A program made the position numbers and the translations under genes. Under the pieces are notes generated by a model. The model worked only from the letters and a program-made list of their open reading frames with translations, ran no database searches and had not been told where the DNA came from. 64,000 bases of DNA from an uncultured Mollicutes bacterium (lineage in GTDB: Bacteria; Bacillota_I; Bacilli_A; RFN20; CAG-826). Below, piece by piece: positions 1 to 8,429 of this stretch. The stretch covers positions 56,607 to 120,606 of the forward strand of contig UQFN01000004.1 of NCBI GenBank assembly GCA_900540365.1, in the 5' to 3' direction. Position 1 is the stretch's first letter; each line of letters opens with the position of its first letter.

Positions 1-284
1 ATCGTCAAATTGAAGCTTGCCGTATTGTCCTTTCAAGATATACAAAACGTCAAGGTAAAATTTGGATTAGAATCTTCCCACACTTAGCAAAAACTAAAAA
101 ACCTGCTGAAGTTCGTATGGGTAGTGGTAAAGGTAATCCAGAGTACTGGGTTGCAGTCGTTAAGAAAAATAGAGTAATGTTTGAAATCGGTGGAGTCCCT
201 GATGAGATGGCAATTGAAGCCTTAAGAATGGCAGCCTACAAACTTCCACTTAAAACAAGAATAATTAAAAAGGAGGAAAAATAG
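1..284 (+). CDS. rplP: 50S ribosomal protein L16, 5' partial
   Basis: This is the C-terminal 93 residues of L16, a 23S rRNA-binding protein near the A site. The reading frame enters at base 3 and ends with TAG at 282-284. The family motif MGSGKGNPEYWVAVV is clear, followed by the usual ALRMAAYKLP segment. The final codons (KKEEK) contain AAGGAGG, so they double as the Shine-Dalgarno site of rpmC three bases downstream. The 5' part lies outside the window. It is the first visible gene of the S10-spc superoperon. Confidence 0.95.
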   Translation, partial: RQIEACRIVLSRYTKRQGKIWIRIFPHLAKTKKPAEVRMGSGKGNPEYWVAVVKKNRVMFEIGGVPDEMAIEALRMAAYKLPLKTRIIKKEEK

Positions 285-287
285 TTT

Positions 288-485
288 ATGAAAATTAGTG
301 AAGTAAGAGAATTATCTACTGAAGAATTAAACGCTAAAGTTTACTCCTTAAAAGAACAATTATTCAATTTAAGAAGAAAGAAAGCTGTTGGACAAATTGA
401 AAATCCAAGCGAATTAAAAAGAGTTAGAAAAGACATTGCTCGTATCTATACAGTTCTTAAAGAAAGAGAACTTGGAATTAAATAG
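288..485 (+). CDS. rpmC: 50S ribosomal protein L29
   Basis: Small helical protein of 65 residues, the usual length, located near the peptide exit tunnel where SRP and trigger factor dock. The opening ELSTEELNAKVYSLKEQLFNLR and the later RVRKDIARIYTVLKER are typical of the two-helix L29 fold. It sits between rplP and rpsQ, the canonical order. Translation is served by the AAGGAGG inside the end of rplP. Confidence 0.96.
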   Translation: MKISEVRELSTEELNAKVYSLKEQLFNLRRKKAVGQIENPSELKRVRKDIARIYTVLKERELGIK

Positions 486-496
486 GGAGTGGATTT

Positions 497-820
497 ATGG
501 AAAATAGAAGACAAATTCAAGGAACAGTTATTAGTAATAAATCAAGTAAAACTATTATTGTCCAAGTTGAATCTTATAAAAAACATCCTAAGTATAAGAA
601 AAGAGTTCAATTTAGAAGTAAATATTATGCTCATGATGAATTAGAACAAGCTAAAGTTGGAGATGTTGTTACAATTGAAGAATGTCGTCCAATGAGTGCT
701 ACTAAAAGATTTAGATTAGTTAGCATTGATAAAAAAGCTCTCGAAGACATTAAAGTTCTTGAAGAAGAAGCTTTAGAAGAAGTCTTACACGAAGCAAAAG
801 AAGAAAAGGAGGAAAAGTAA
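497..820 (+). CDS. rpsQ: 30S ribosomal protein S17 with acidic C-terminal tail
   Basis: OB-fold 16S rRNA-binding protein. Residues 1-78 are a normal S17 core (QGTVISNKSSKTIIVQVE, then DVVTIEECRPMSATKRF). About 30 Glu/Lys-rich residues follow, giving 107 residues against about 85 in most bacteria. The last codons contain AAGGAGG, which is the Shine-Dalgarno site for rplN, so at least the very end of the tail is also constrained at the RNA level. Function of the tail is unknown. Confidence 0.95.
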   Translation: MENRRQIQGTVISNKSSKTIIVQVESYKKHPKYKKRVQFRSKYYAHDELEQAKVGDVVTIEECRPMSATKRFRLVSIDKKALEDIKVLEEEALEEVLHEAKEEKEEK

Positions 821-823
821 TTT

Positions 824-1198
824 ATGATACAAGTCGAAACAAACTTAAAAGTTGCTGATAACTCCGGAGCTCGTATTGCTCGTGTTATTAGAATCTATGG
901 TGGTAGCCATAGAAAAACTTGTTCAGTTGGTGATATTGTTCTTTGCGCAGTTAAAGATGCTATCCCAAATGGTAAAGTTAAAAAGAGCGATAAAGTTAAA
1001 GCTGTTATCGTTAGAACTAGTTATCCAGTAGAAAGAAAAGATGGATCAACTATTAGATTTGATGATAATGCTTGCGTTATTATTAACGAAGATAAAACTC
1101 CTGTTGGTTCTCGTGTATTTGGACCTGTCGCAAGAGAATTAAGAGATAAAGGTGAAACATTTATGAAGATTGTTTCCCTTGCTCCAGAAGTTTTATAG
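824..1198 (+). CDS. rplN: 50S ribosomal protein L14
   Basis: 124-residue L14, close to the standard 122. It binds 23S rRNA at the subunit interface next to L19. Characteristic stretches are VADNSGARIARVIRI near the N-terminus and DDNACVIINEDKTPVGSRVFGPVARELR in the second half. It lies between rpsQ and rplX as in other Firmicutes, with no sequence oddities. Confidence 0.97.
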   Translation: MIQVETNLKVADNSGARIARVIRIYGGSHRKTCSVGDIVLCAVKDAIPNGKVKKSDKVKAVIVRTSYPVERKDGSTIRFDDNACVIINEDKTPVGSRVFGPVARELRDKGETFMKIVSLAPEVL

Positions 1199-1211
1199 GA
1201 GGTTATTGGAT

Positions 1212-1523
1212 ATGAAACTTAAAAAAGGTGATAAAGTCATTGTAATAAGTGGCAAAGATAAAGGTAAAGTTGGTGTCATCCAAAGAGCCTATCCTAAACT
1301 AAATAAAATTGTTGTTGAAGGAGTTAATGTTCGTAAAAAACATCAAAAACCAACACAACAAAATCCTGAAGGATCAATTGTTGAAATTTATGCTCCAATC
1401 GATGCTAGTAATGCAATGTATTACGATGCAAAGACTAAAAAAGGAACTCGTTTAGGTTATAAAGTAAATAAAGATGGTGTTAAAGTTAGAGTCGCTAAAA
1501 AAACTAACACCGAAATTAAGTAA
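1212..1523 (+). CDS. rplX: 50S ribosomal protein L24
   Basis: 103-residue KOW-motif protein that starts 50S assembly. The start was placed at ATG 1212 (MKLKKGDKVIVISGKDKG) because AGGAGG (1197-1202) lies just upstream. A longer frame beginning at 1170 would overlap rplN and add residues foreign to the family. The KOW motif GDKVIVISGKDKGKVGVI is intact. Normal position between rplN and rplE. Confidence 0.96.
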   Translation: MKLKKGDKVIVISGKDKGKVGVIQRAYPKLNKIVVEGVNVRKKHQKPTQQNPEGSIVEIYAPIDASNAMYYDAKTKKGTRLGYKVNKDGVKVRVAKKTNTEIK

Positions 1524-1539
1524 TTAGGAGGAAGAACTT

Positions 1540-2292
1540 ATGGCAAACGAAAAAGAAACAAAGACAGTAAGTAAAACTGCTCCTAAAAAAACTACAACTA
1601 AAAAAGAAGGAACAGCTACTAAGAAAACAACTGCTACAAAAGCTAAAGCTACTAAAGAAGTTAAAGCAGAAAAAGTTGAAAAAGTAGAAAAAGTCGCTGC
1701 TACTAAAAAAGTTGAAAAAACTCCTCGTGGCGAACATAAAGTTAGTGCTAGAACAACTCGTTTATTAGAAAAATATAAAACTGAACTTGTTCCAGCTTTA
1801 ACTGCTAAATTTAACTACACATCAGTTATGCAAGTTCCACATCTTGAAAAAATCGTTATCAATATTGGTGTTGGTGATGCTACTCAAGATTCAAAACGTT
1901 TAGATGAATGTGTTAGTGAATTAGCTTTAATTAGTGGTCAAAAACCTATTATTACCAAAGCTAAAAATAGTATTGCTACTTTTAAATTAAGAGAAGGTCA
2001 GGCAATTGGTTGTAAAGTTACTTTAAGAGGAATTAGAATGTATGAATTTTTCGATAAATTAGTTTCTATTTCTCTCCCACGTGTTAGAGATTTCCGTGGT
2101 GTAAGTAAGAACGCTTTCGATGGAAGAGGAAATTATACTTTAGGTATTAAAGAACAATTAATTTTCCCAGAAATCGATTATGATAAAGTAGGAAAAGTTA
2201 GAGGTATGGATATCGTTATAGTTACAACAGCTAATAGCGATGAAGAAGCTTATTCTTTATTAGAAGGCTTAGGCATGCCATTTAGCAAATAG
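1540..2292 (+). CDS. rplE: 50S ribosomal protein L5 with long basic N-terminal extension
   Basis: The L5 core (binds 5S rRNA and the P-site tRNA) starts near residue 72 with RLLEKYKTELVPALTAKFNY and continues to the normal end, including VTLRGIRMYEFFDKL and VRDFRGV. The first ~70 residues are an extra Lys/Thr/Ala-rich, probably disordered segment with repeated KKTT and EKVEKVEKV runs. Total length is 250, against about 180 in most bacteria. The ATG at 1540 has a good upstream AGGAGG and no internal start has an equivalent site, so the extension appears to be translated. Confidence 0.95.
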   Translation: MANEKETKTVSKTAPKKTTTKKEGTATKKTTATKAKATKEVKAEKVEKVEKVAATKKVEKTPRGEHKVSARTTRLLEKYKTELVPALTAKFNYTSVMQVPHLEKIVINIGVGDATQDSKRLDECVSELALISGQKPIITKAKNSIATFKLREGQAIGCKVTLRGIRMYEFFDKLVSISLPRVRDFRGVSKNAFDGRGNYTLGIKEQLIFPEIDYDKVGKVRGMDIVIVTTANSDEEAYSLLEGLGMPFSK

Positions 2293-2302
2293 GAGAATAA
2301 AG

Positions 2303-2488
2303 ATGGCAAAGACAAGTTTAAAAATCAAGCAATCTAGACCACAAAAATTTAAAGTCAGAGAATATACCCGTTGTAAAAGATGTGGTAGACCTCACGCAGT
2401 CTATTCAAAATTCGGACTTTGTAGAATTTGTTTAAGAGAACTCGCTTATAAAGGTGAGATTCCAGGACTTAAAAAGTCTTCATGGTAA
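2303..2488 (+). CDS. rpsN: 30S ribosomal protein S14, zinc-binding type
   Basis: 61-residue short S14 of the C+ type. Four cysteines at about residues 24, 27, 40 and 43 (CKRCGR...CRIC) form the zinc ribbon. It assembles late into the 30S head. The basic N-terminus (AKTSLKIKQSR) and the KKSSW ending are family-typical. Standard spc-operon position between rplE and rpsH. Confidence 0.96.
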   Translation: MAKTSLKIKQSRPQKFKVREYTRCKRCGRPHAVYSKFGLCRICLRELAYKGEIPGLKKSSW

Positions 2489-2503
2489 TAAGGAGGAAAC
2501 ACG

Positions 2504-2902
2504 ATGCATCAAGATCCAATCGCAGATATGTTAACACGTATTAGAAATGCTAATGCTTTAAATCATGAAAGTGTTTCTATGCCTTCAAGCAAAATGAAAG
2601 TCGCAATTGCTAAAATTCTTTTACAAGAAGGATTTATATCTGATTATAAAGAAGAAAAATTAGATGAAAATAAAAAGACCTTAACTATCACTTTAAAATA
2701 TGGTGAAGATGGTCGAAAAGTTATTTCTGGACTTAGAAGAATTTCTAAACCAGGTTTAAGAGTCACTTGTGATTCAAAACACATTCCAAGCGTCTTAAGA
2801 GGACTTGGAATTGCAATTATTTCTACTAGCAAAGGTTTATTAACTGATAAAGGTTGTAAACAACAAAATGTTGGTGGTGAAGTAATTTGCTATGTTTGGT
2901 AA
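2504..2902 (+). CDS. rpsH: 30S ribosomal protein S8
   Basis: 132-residue S8, a primary 16S binder in the central domain and in many bacteria the repressor of the spc operon. Starts DPIADMLTRIRNAN and ends with the conserved TDKGCKQQNVGGEVICYVW region, Cys replacing the common Ala in one place. Preceded by AAGGAGG at 2491-2497. No visible abnormality. Confidence 0.96.
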   Translation: MHQDPIADMLTRIRNANALNHESVSMPSSKMKVAIAKILLQEGFISDYKEEKLDENKKTLTITLKYGEDGRKVISGLRRISKPGLRVTCDSKHIPSVLRGLGIAIISTSKGLLTDKGCKQQNVGGEVICYVW

Positions 2903-2917
2903 TAGGAGATTGTAGTT

Positions 2918-3463
2918 ATGTCACGTATAGGTAATAAACTTATTCCTTTAGTTGAAGGAGTTACACTTACAATTGAAAATAATTACGTCGATGTCAAAGG
3001 TAAAAATGGCGAAGACAAAATTTCTTATGATCCAAAATTATTAAAAATCGAAGTTGTTGATAATCATGTCAAAATTACTCGTGCTAATGATTTAAAAGCA
3101 ACTAAACAAATTCATGGAACAACAAGAGCTTTATTAAATAACGCTATTATTGGTTGTTCAAAAGGATTTACTAAAGAATTAGAAATAATCGGTATCGGAT
3201 ATCGTGCTGAATTAAAAGGTAAAGATATTTGTTTATATATGGGTTATGCTAATCCAGTTACTATTTCACCTTTAGAAGGTGTTAGTATTAGTTTAAAAGA
3301 TCCAACTCACGTTAGTGTTAGTGGTAGTGATAAATTTAGAGTTGGTCAAACCGCTGCATTAATTAGAAACGTTCGTAAGCCAGAACCTTACTTAGGTAAA
3401 GGTATTAAATATAAAGGCGAATTTATCTTACGTAAAGAAGGTAAGAGAGCTGGTAAGAAGTAA
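2918..3463 (+). CDS. rplF: 50S ribosomal protein L6
   Basis: 181-residue L6, located near the factor-binding site. The N-terminus MSRIGNKLI and the second-repeat motif VRKPEPYLGKGIKYKGEFILRKEGKRAGKK are diagnostic. Length is normal (about 178). Follows rpsH by 15 bases with an AGGAG site. Confidence 0.97.
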   Translation: MSRIGNKLIPLVEGVTLTIENNYVDVKGKNGEDKISYDPKLLKIEVVDNHVKITRANDLKATKQIHGTTRALLNNAIIGCSKGFTKELEIIGIGYRAELKGKDICLYMGYANPVTISPLEGVSISLKDPTHVSVSGSDKFRVGQTAALIRNVRKPEPYLGKGIKYKGEFILRKEGKRAGKK

Positions 3464-3477
3464 GGAGTTAAGAGTTT

Positions 3478-3837
3478 ATGATTAAAAAGATTGATAAAAA
3501 CGCCGTAAGAGTAAGAAAACATGCCCGTGTCCTTAAAAAGTTAAAAGGCGGAACTGCTGAAACTCCACGTTTATGTGTATATCGTTCTAATAAGAATATT
3601 GAAGTTCAAGTTATTGACGATGTTAAAGGAGTAACACTTGCTTCTTCTAGTAGTGAACAACTTCACCTTGAACATGGTAATAACATTGCTGCTGCAAAAA
3701 TTGTTGGAGCAGATATTGCTAAAAAATGTTTAGCTTTAAAAATTACTAAAATTAAATTTGATAGAGCCGGATATTTATATCATGGTCGTGTAAAAGCTTT
3801 AGCTGATGCTGCTCGTGAAGCTGGTTTAGAATTCTAA
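3478..3837 (+). CDS. rplR: 50S ribosomal protein L18
   Basis: 119-residue L18, which binds 5S rRNA with L5. Family features are the basic N-terminus, TPRLCVYRSNKNIEVQVIDD and the C-terminal YHGRVKALADAAREAGLEF. Length is standard. It lies between rplF and rpsE as expected. Confidence 0.97.
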   Translation: MIKKIDKNAVRVRKHARVLKKLKGGTAETPRLCVYRSNKNIEVQVIDDVKGVTLASSSSEQLHLEHGNNIAAAKIVGADIAKKCLALKITKIKFDRAGYLYHGRVKALADAAREAGLEF

Positions 3838-3847
3838 GGAGAACAAT

Positions 3848-4471
3848 ATGGAAAATAACGAAAAGAAAGAAACTGTTGTAGCAGAAAATGCTGCTACAAA
3901 ACAAGAAACTTCAGCTCCTGAAAATGCTAAAAAAGCTCCTCGTGAAAAAGGAAAACGTCCTTTTGTAAAAAGAGAAAGAAAAGTTGAAGTTAAAGAATAC
4001 GAAGAAAGAGTAGTTGCTATTAATAGAGTTTGTAAAACTGTTAAGGGTGGTAGAAGAATGAAATTTAGCGCCCTTGTAGTTGTTGGCAATGGCAAAGGTA
4101 AATATGGCTTTGGAACTGGAAAAAGTAGTGAAGTCCCAGATGCTATTAAAAAAGCTGTTGATCAAGCAAAAAGAAATATCTCAACTATTCGTATGGTTGG
4201 TGAAGGAAGTATTCCTCACGAAGTTGTTGGACAATTTGGTGCTACTAAAGTTTTCTTAAAACCTGCTCCTGCTGGTACTGGAATTATTGCTGGTGGTGCT
4301 GTCCGTGCAATTCTTGAATTAAGTGGAGTTAAAAACGTTTATAGTAAAGTCTATGGAAGTAGAACTGCTATTAATGTTATTAGAGCTACAAATGATGCAA
4401 TTATTAATTTAAAAAATTATAAGAGTGTCAAAGCATTAAGAAGTAAGGAGGATGCAACCGATGTTAAATAA
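3848..4471 (+). CDS. rpsE: 30S ribosomal protein S5 with charged N-terminal extension
   Basis: S5 contributes to decoding fidelity and mRNA entry-site helicase activity. The core begins around residue 53 (ERVVAINRVCKTVKGGRRMKF) and is complete (GEGSIPHEVVGQFGATKVFLKPAPAGTGIIAGG). A ~50-residue leader rich in Glu, Lys and Ala makes the protein 207 residues long against about 166. The 3' end overlaps rplO by 11 bases. rpmD (L30), which normally lies between rpsE and rplO, is missing. Confidence 0.96.
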   Translation: MENNEKKETVVAENAATKQETSAPENAKKAPREKGKRPFVKRERKVEVKEYEERVVAINRVCKTVKGGRRMKFSALVVVGNGKGKYGFGTGKSSEVPDAIKKAVDQAKRNISTIRMVGEGSIPHEVVGQFGATKVFLKPAPAGTGIIAGGAVRAILELSGVKNVYSKVYGSRTAINVIRATNDAIINLKNYKSVKALRSKEDATDVK

Positions 4472-4901
4472 TTTAAAACCTACTGAAGGAAGTAGAAAAA
4501 ATAAAATTAGACGTTGCAGAGGACTCGGTAGCGGACTTGGAAAAAATGGTGGATCTGGTAGTAAAGGACAAAATTCAAGATCTGGCGGCGGTGTTAGACT
4601 TGGATTTGAAGGTGGACAACTCCCTTTATATAGAAGATTACCAAAAAGAGGATTTAAAAACTTTGGTCGAGTCGAATATGCCACAATTAACTTATCTGAT
4701 TTAAATGTCTTTAATGATGGTGATGAAGTTAATTTAACAGTTCTTGTCGAAAAAGGCCTCATTAAGAAAGAACTTGATGGATTAAAAGTATTAGGTAATG
4801 GTAAATTAACTAAGAAAGTTACAATTACAGCTAATAAATTTTCAAAAGCTGCTTTAGAAGGTATAAATAAAGCAGGTGCAAAAGCAAATATTTTGGAATA
4901 A
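4461..4901 (+). CDS. rplO: 50S ribosomal protein L15
   Basis: 146-residue L15, a 50S assembly protein. The start was placed at ATG 4461 (MLNNLKPTEGSRKNK). An upstream ATG at 4452 is only one base from the AAGGAGG at 4444-4450 and is therefore unlikely. The Gly-rich RGLGSGLGKNGGSGSKGQ segment is diagnostic. The start lies inside the end of rpsE, which suggests coupled translation. Confidence 0.95.
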   Translation: MLNNLKPTEGSRKNKIRRCRGLGSGLGKNGGSGSKGQNSRSGGGVRLGFEGGQLPLYRRLPKRGFKNFGRVEYATINLSDLNVFNDGDEVNLTVLVEKGLIKKELDGLKVLGNGKLTKKVTITANKFSKAALEGINKAGAKANILE

Positions 4902-4925
4902 AATATTCTTTATTAGAGAAAATTT

Positions 4926-6260
4926 ATGAAGAAGTTGTTACAAGTATTTAAAAACAAAGAAGTCGTTAGTCGTATATTCTTTACGTTAATGATTTTATTT
5001 GTATTTAGAATCGGGGCTGCAATTACTGCTCCAGGTATTACGATTAATAATGATGTATTAGATGATACTAATAACGTCTTTGCATTAATGAATTTACTTG
5101 GAGGAGGCGCTTTACAAAACTTCTCAATTTTTGCTCTTGGAGTTTCACCATATATTACCTCGCAAATTATTATTCAATTATTAAGCATGGATGTTTTACC
5201 TGCTTTAAGTGAATTAAATAAGCAAGGGCAATATGGTCGTAAAAAAATTGAAATGGCCACACGTTATTTAACTTTAATGCTAGCGGCCGTTCAAGCTTAT
5301 GGAATTATTCAAACTGCAAAAAATACTAATTGGATTACATTTGCTTTTGAAGAAAACTTCCTTAATTATGCTTACGTAGTTACAATTATGGTTGCTGGAG
5401 CAATGCTTGTCATGTGGCTTGGTGACCAAATAACTTCTAAAGGTGTTGGTAATGGTATTTCTGTCATTATCTTTGCTGGTATTGTTGCTAGCCTTCCAAA
5501 TCAAATTTATACCGCTTTTAATAAATGGATTTTATTAAATTGGAATAGAGGAAGTGCCTTAGCAATGCAAGGAGTTTTCGAATTTATCTTATATATTGCT
5601 TGCTTTATAGCAATTATTGGCTTCGTTGTCTTTATTGAGTTAAGTAAACGTAAGATTCCTGTTCAACACGCAACTAGAAGTGGTGGAAGTGAAAAGATGT
5701 CTAAAGCGAGCTTCTTACCAATTAAAATTAATAGTGCCGGTGTTATTCCAGTAATCTTTGCTAGTTCAATTTTGATGGCACCTTCAGTTATCGCAAGCTT
5801 TGTTAGTGCAGATGCTTTAAATGCTGAATGGTTAAAAGTATTTCAATACAATCAATTAGTTAATACTGGAGGAGTTTATGTTCCTTGGGGATTAATGATT
5901 TATCTCGTATTAATCTTATTATTTACATATTTCTATGCTAATCTTCAAATTAATCCTGACCGTTTAGCAGAGAATTTCCAAAAAAATGGTAGTTATATTC
6001 CAGGAATTAAGCCAGGAGTTGAAACTGCACGTTATGTTAAAAAAGTTTTAAACCGTGTAACTTTTATTGGAGCAATGAGCTTATTATTCATTAGTGCCTT
6101 ACCAGTTGTATTAACTTTAACTGTCTTTAAAGAAGATTCAAGTTTAGCAATTGGTGGAACTGGATTAATTATCGTTGTTGGTGTTGCTCTTGAGCTTAAA
6201 AATCAAATTAGCGGTCTTGTTGCCGGAAAAAGTTATGATGAAGTTATTGGAGGAATGTAA
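4926..6260 (+). CDS. secY: Preprotein translocase subunit SecY
   Basis: Channel subunit of the Sec translocon in the cytoplasmic membrane. Its 444 residues carry about ten hydrophobic segments. Conserved features include the N-terminal FRIGAAITAPGI, the plug/TM2 region NFSIFALGVSPYITSQIIIQLL and the cytosolic loop KRKIPVQ with later GIKPGVETARYVKKVLNRVTF. Follows rplO by 24 bases, the normal spc-operon position. It works with Ffh and FtsY, also encoded in this window. Confidence 0.97.
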   Translation: MKKLLQVFKNKEVVSRIFFTLMILFVFRIGAAITAPGITINNDVLDDTNNVFALMNLLGGGALQNFSIFALGVSPYITSQIIIQLLSMDVLPALSELNKQGQYGRKKIEMATRYLTLMLAAVQAYGIIQTAKNTNWITFAFEENFLNYAYVVTIMVAGAMLVMWLGDQITSKGVGNGISVIIFAGIVASLPNQIYTAFNKWILLNWNRGSALAMQGVFEFILYIACFIAIIGFVVFIELSKRKIPVQHATRSGGSEKMSKASFLPIKINSAGVIPVIFASSILMAPSVIASFVSADALNAEWLKVFQYNQLVNTGGVYVPWGLMIYLVLILLFTYFYANLQINPDRLAENFQKNGSYIPGIKPGVETARYVKKVLNRVTFIGAMSLLFISALPVVLTLTVFKEDSSLAIGGTGLIIVVGVALELKNQISGLVAGKSYDEVIGGM

Positions 6261-6262
6261 TA

Positions 6263-6907
6263 ATGAAAAGCATTATTTTGTTAGGTGCTCCTGGAGCTGG
6301 TAAAGGAACAAATGCAAAACGTATTTGTGCTTACTATAATATCCCTCATATTTCTACAGGGGATATGTTTAGAGAAGCTATTAAAAATAAAACTTCTTTA
6401 GGAGAACTTGCTTCAAGTTACATTTCCAAAGGACTTCTAGTTCCTGATAGCGTCACGATTGGTTTAGTTAAAGAACGTTTAGCTAAAGATGATTGTAAAG
6501 ATGGCTATCTACTTGATGGTTTCCCAAGAACTATTAATCAAGCTGAAGCATTAAAAGAAATCGGTAACGAACTTGCTCGCCCAGTAAAATACGTCATTAA
6601 TATCGAAGTTCCTGAAGAGGTCTTAGTTAAAAGAATTACTGGTCGTAGAGTTTGTAAGGTATGTGGAGCTCCTTATCACATTAAAAACATGCCAAGTAAA
6701 GTAGAAGGTGTTTGCGATTTATGTGGAGGAGAACTCATTCAAAGAAAAGATGATAACGAAGAAACTTTAAAAGCTCGTCTTCATGAATATCATCAAAATA
6801 CCTTACCTTTAATTCAATATTATTCAAAAGAAAATTTACTTCATGAAGTTAGTGGAGTAAAAGATCTTGATGAATTATTAAAAGATTTAAATGCAATTAT
6901 TGGTTAG
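6263..6907 (+). CDS. adk: Adenylate kinase, zinc-binding LID
   Basis: Catalyses ATP + AMP = 2 ADP. The P-loop GAPGAGKGT is at residues 7-15, the AMP site STGDMFR follows, and the DGFPRT motif is present. The LID domain carries CKVCG and CDLCG, a structural zinc site typical of Gram-positive long-form enzymes. 214 residues is normal. It starts two bases after secY and is followed by map, the standard arrangement. Confidence 0.97.
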   Translation: MKSIILLGAPGAGKGTNAKRICAYYNIPHISTGDMFREAIKNKTSLGELASSYISKGLLVPDSVTIGLVKERLAKDDCKDGYLLDGFPRTINQAEALKEIGNELARPVKYVINIEVPEEVLVKRITGRRVCKVCGAPYHIKNMPSKVEGVCDLCGGELIQRKDDNEETLKARLHEYHQNTLPLIQYYSKENLLHEVSGVKDLDELLKDLNAIIG

Positions 6908-6909
6908 AT

Positions 6910-7677
6910 ATGAGTATTATTATCAAATCAAATCGAGAAATTGCTTTAATAAAAGAAGCTGGAAAAGTAATTATTGACTTATTTAAAGTCTTAAAAGAAA
7001 ATACTCTTCCAGGTAAATCCACATATGAACTTGACGAGATTGCGGATAAATTTATCCGCAGTCGCGGTGGAATACCTTCTAGTTATCATTATGAAGGTTA
7101 CCCAGGTCATATTTGCATCTCAGTAAATGACACCTTAGTACATGGAATTCCTTCAAAGAAAATTATTTTAAAAGAAGGAGATATTGTATCTTATGATGTC
7201 CTAGTAACCTTAAATGGTTATACTGCTGATGCTGCACGTACCTTTCCGGTTGGAAAAGTTTCAAGTGAAGCTCTTCAATTAATTAAAGTTACTAAAGAAG
7301 CTTTTTTTAAAGGAGTTGAACAAGTTAAACCGGGAAACCATATTGGGGATATTTCCAAAGCTATCGAAAGTTATGTAACAAGTTATGGATATAGTTTAAC
7401 AGACTTGTTTGCTGGACATGGAGTTGGAAGGGAAGTCCATGAAGATCCTTTTGTTCCTAATGTATATAGTGGTAATGGTCCTAAACTTGTTAAAGGAATG
7501 ACTATTGCTATTGAACCTATGGTTAATTTAGGAAAGAAAGATTTAAAAATTTTAGAAGATGGATGGACAGCAAAGACCAAAGATGGTAAAATATGTAGCC
7601 ACTACGAGAATACGGTCGTAGTAACTGATCTTGGCTATGAAATTCTAACTTTAGATGAAGGAGAGAATGCAAATTAA
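6910..7677 (+). CDS. map: Methionine aminopeptidase type I
   Basis: Removes N-terminal Met from nascent proteins. The 255-residue pita-bread fold shows all five metal ligands: two Asp in the YDVLVTLNGYTADAARTF segment, His in GHGVGREVHEDP, Glu in IEPMVN and Glu in YENTVVV. The stop codon overlaps the ATG of infA by one base. No SH3-like or zinc extension is present at the N-terminus. Confidence 0.97.
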   Translation: MSIIIKSNREIALIKEAGKVIIDLFKVLKENTLPGKSTYELDEIADKFIRSRGGIPSSYHYEGYPGHICISVNDTLVHGIPSKKIILKEGDIVSYDVLVTLNGYTADAARTFPVGKVSSEALQLIKVTKEAFFKGVEQVKPGNHIGDISKAIESYVTSYGYSLTDLFAGHGVGREVHEDPFVPNVYSGNGPKLVKGMTIAIEPMVNLGKKDLKILEDGWTAKTKDGKICSHYENTVVVTDLGYEILTLDEGENAN

Positions 7678-7895
7678 TGGCAAAACAAGATGTAATAACC
7701 GTCGAAGCGATAGTAACTGAAGTTCTACCAAATACAAATTTTAAGGTAAAACTCGAAAATGATGTAGTAATACATGCCACTGTTTCAGGTAAAATCCGAA
7801 TGAACTATATTCGCATCTTAGCTGGTGATAAAGTTACCGTCGAACTATCGCCTTATGATTTAAACAATGGCAGAATCGTCTTTAGACATAAGTAA
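7677..7895 (+). CDS. infA: Translation initiation factor IF-1
   Basis: 72-residue OB-fold factor that binds the 30S A site. Motifs VEAIVTEVLPNTNFKVKLEN, SGKIRMNYIRILAGDKVTVELSPYDL are standard, although the second is slightly divergent. Starts on the last base of the map stop codon (TAATG), so translation is probably coupled. Confidence 0.96.
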   Translation: MAKQDVITVEAIVTEVLPNTNFKVKLENDVVIHATVSGKIRMNYIRILAGDKVTVELSPYDLNNGRIVFRHK

Positions 7896-7910
7896 TTAGG
7901 AGGTAACATT

Positions 7911-8024
7911 ATGAAAGTAAGACCCTCAGTAAAACCAATTTGTGACAAATGCAAGGTTATCAAAAGACATGGAAAAGTAATGGTCATTTGTAGTAATCCA
8001 AAGCATAAACAAAGACAAGGTTAA
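7911..8024 (+). CDS. rpmJ: 50S ribosomal protein L36
   Basis: 37-residue zinc-ribbon protein beginning MKVRPSVKPICDKCK. Ligands CDKC, Cys in VICSNPKH and the following His are intact, so this is the zinc-binding type. Preceded by TTAGGAGG. It is located between infA and rpsM as in nearly all Firmicutes. Confidence 0.97.
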   Translation: MKVRPSVKPICDKCKVIKRHGKVMVICSNPKHKQRQG

Positions 8025-8043
8025 TTTTAGGAGGAACGATTAA

Positions 8044-8418
8044 ATGGCACGTATTGTCGGTGTTGATATTCCAAATGAGAAAGTTGTAAGAGTTTCTTTA
8101 ACTTACATTTATGGAATCGGACCATCACATGCAAAAGATATTTTAGAAGCTGCTAGAGTTGATGGTGAAAAAAGAGTTAAGGATTTAACTGAAGATGAAT
8201 TAACTCGTATTAGAAATGAAGTTAGTCACTATAAAGTTGAAGGTGATTTAAGACGTGAAGTTATGATGAATATCAAAAGACTTCAAGAAATTGGATGTTA
8301 TAGAGGAATTCGTCATAGAAGAGGACTTCCAGTAAGAGGACAAAGAACAAAAACTAATGCTCGTACTAGAAAAGGTCCACGTAAGACTATTGCTAACAAG
8401 AAAGAAGCTGTTAAATAG
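8044..8418 (+). CDS. rpsM: 30S ribosomal protein S13
   Basis: 124-residue head protein that contacts the P-site tRNA and the 50S bridge. Starts MARIVGVDIPNEKVVRVSLTY and ends with GLPVRGQRTKTNARTRKGP, the conserved basic tail. An AGGAGG lies nine bases upstream. Normal length and place. Confidence 0.97.
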   Translation: MARIVGVDIPNEKVVRVSLTYIYGIGPSHAKDILEAARVDGEKRVKDLTEDELTRIRNEVSHYKVEGDLRREVMMNIKRLQEIGCYRGIRHRRGLPVRGQRTKTNARTRKGPRKTIANKKEAVK

Positions 8419-8429
8419 GAGGAATTAGT

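Noticed and set aside
1516..1737. Minus-strand frame opposite the rplE extension, and similar antisense frames opposite other genes
   Set aside because: Low-complexity mirror of the Lys-rich coding strand, without a Shine-Dalgarno site. The same applies to antisense frames in rpsE, rplO, map, fakA, trmFO-to-polC genes.
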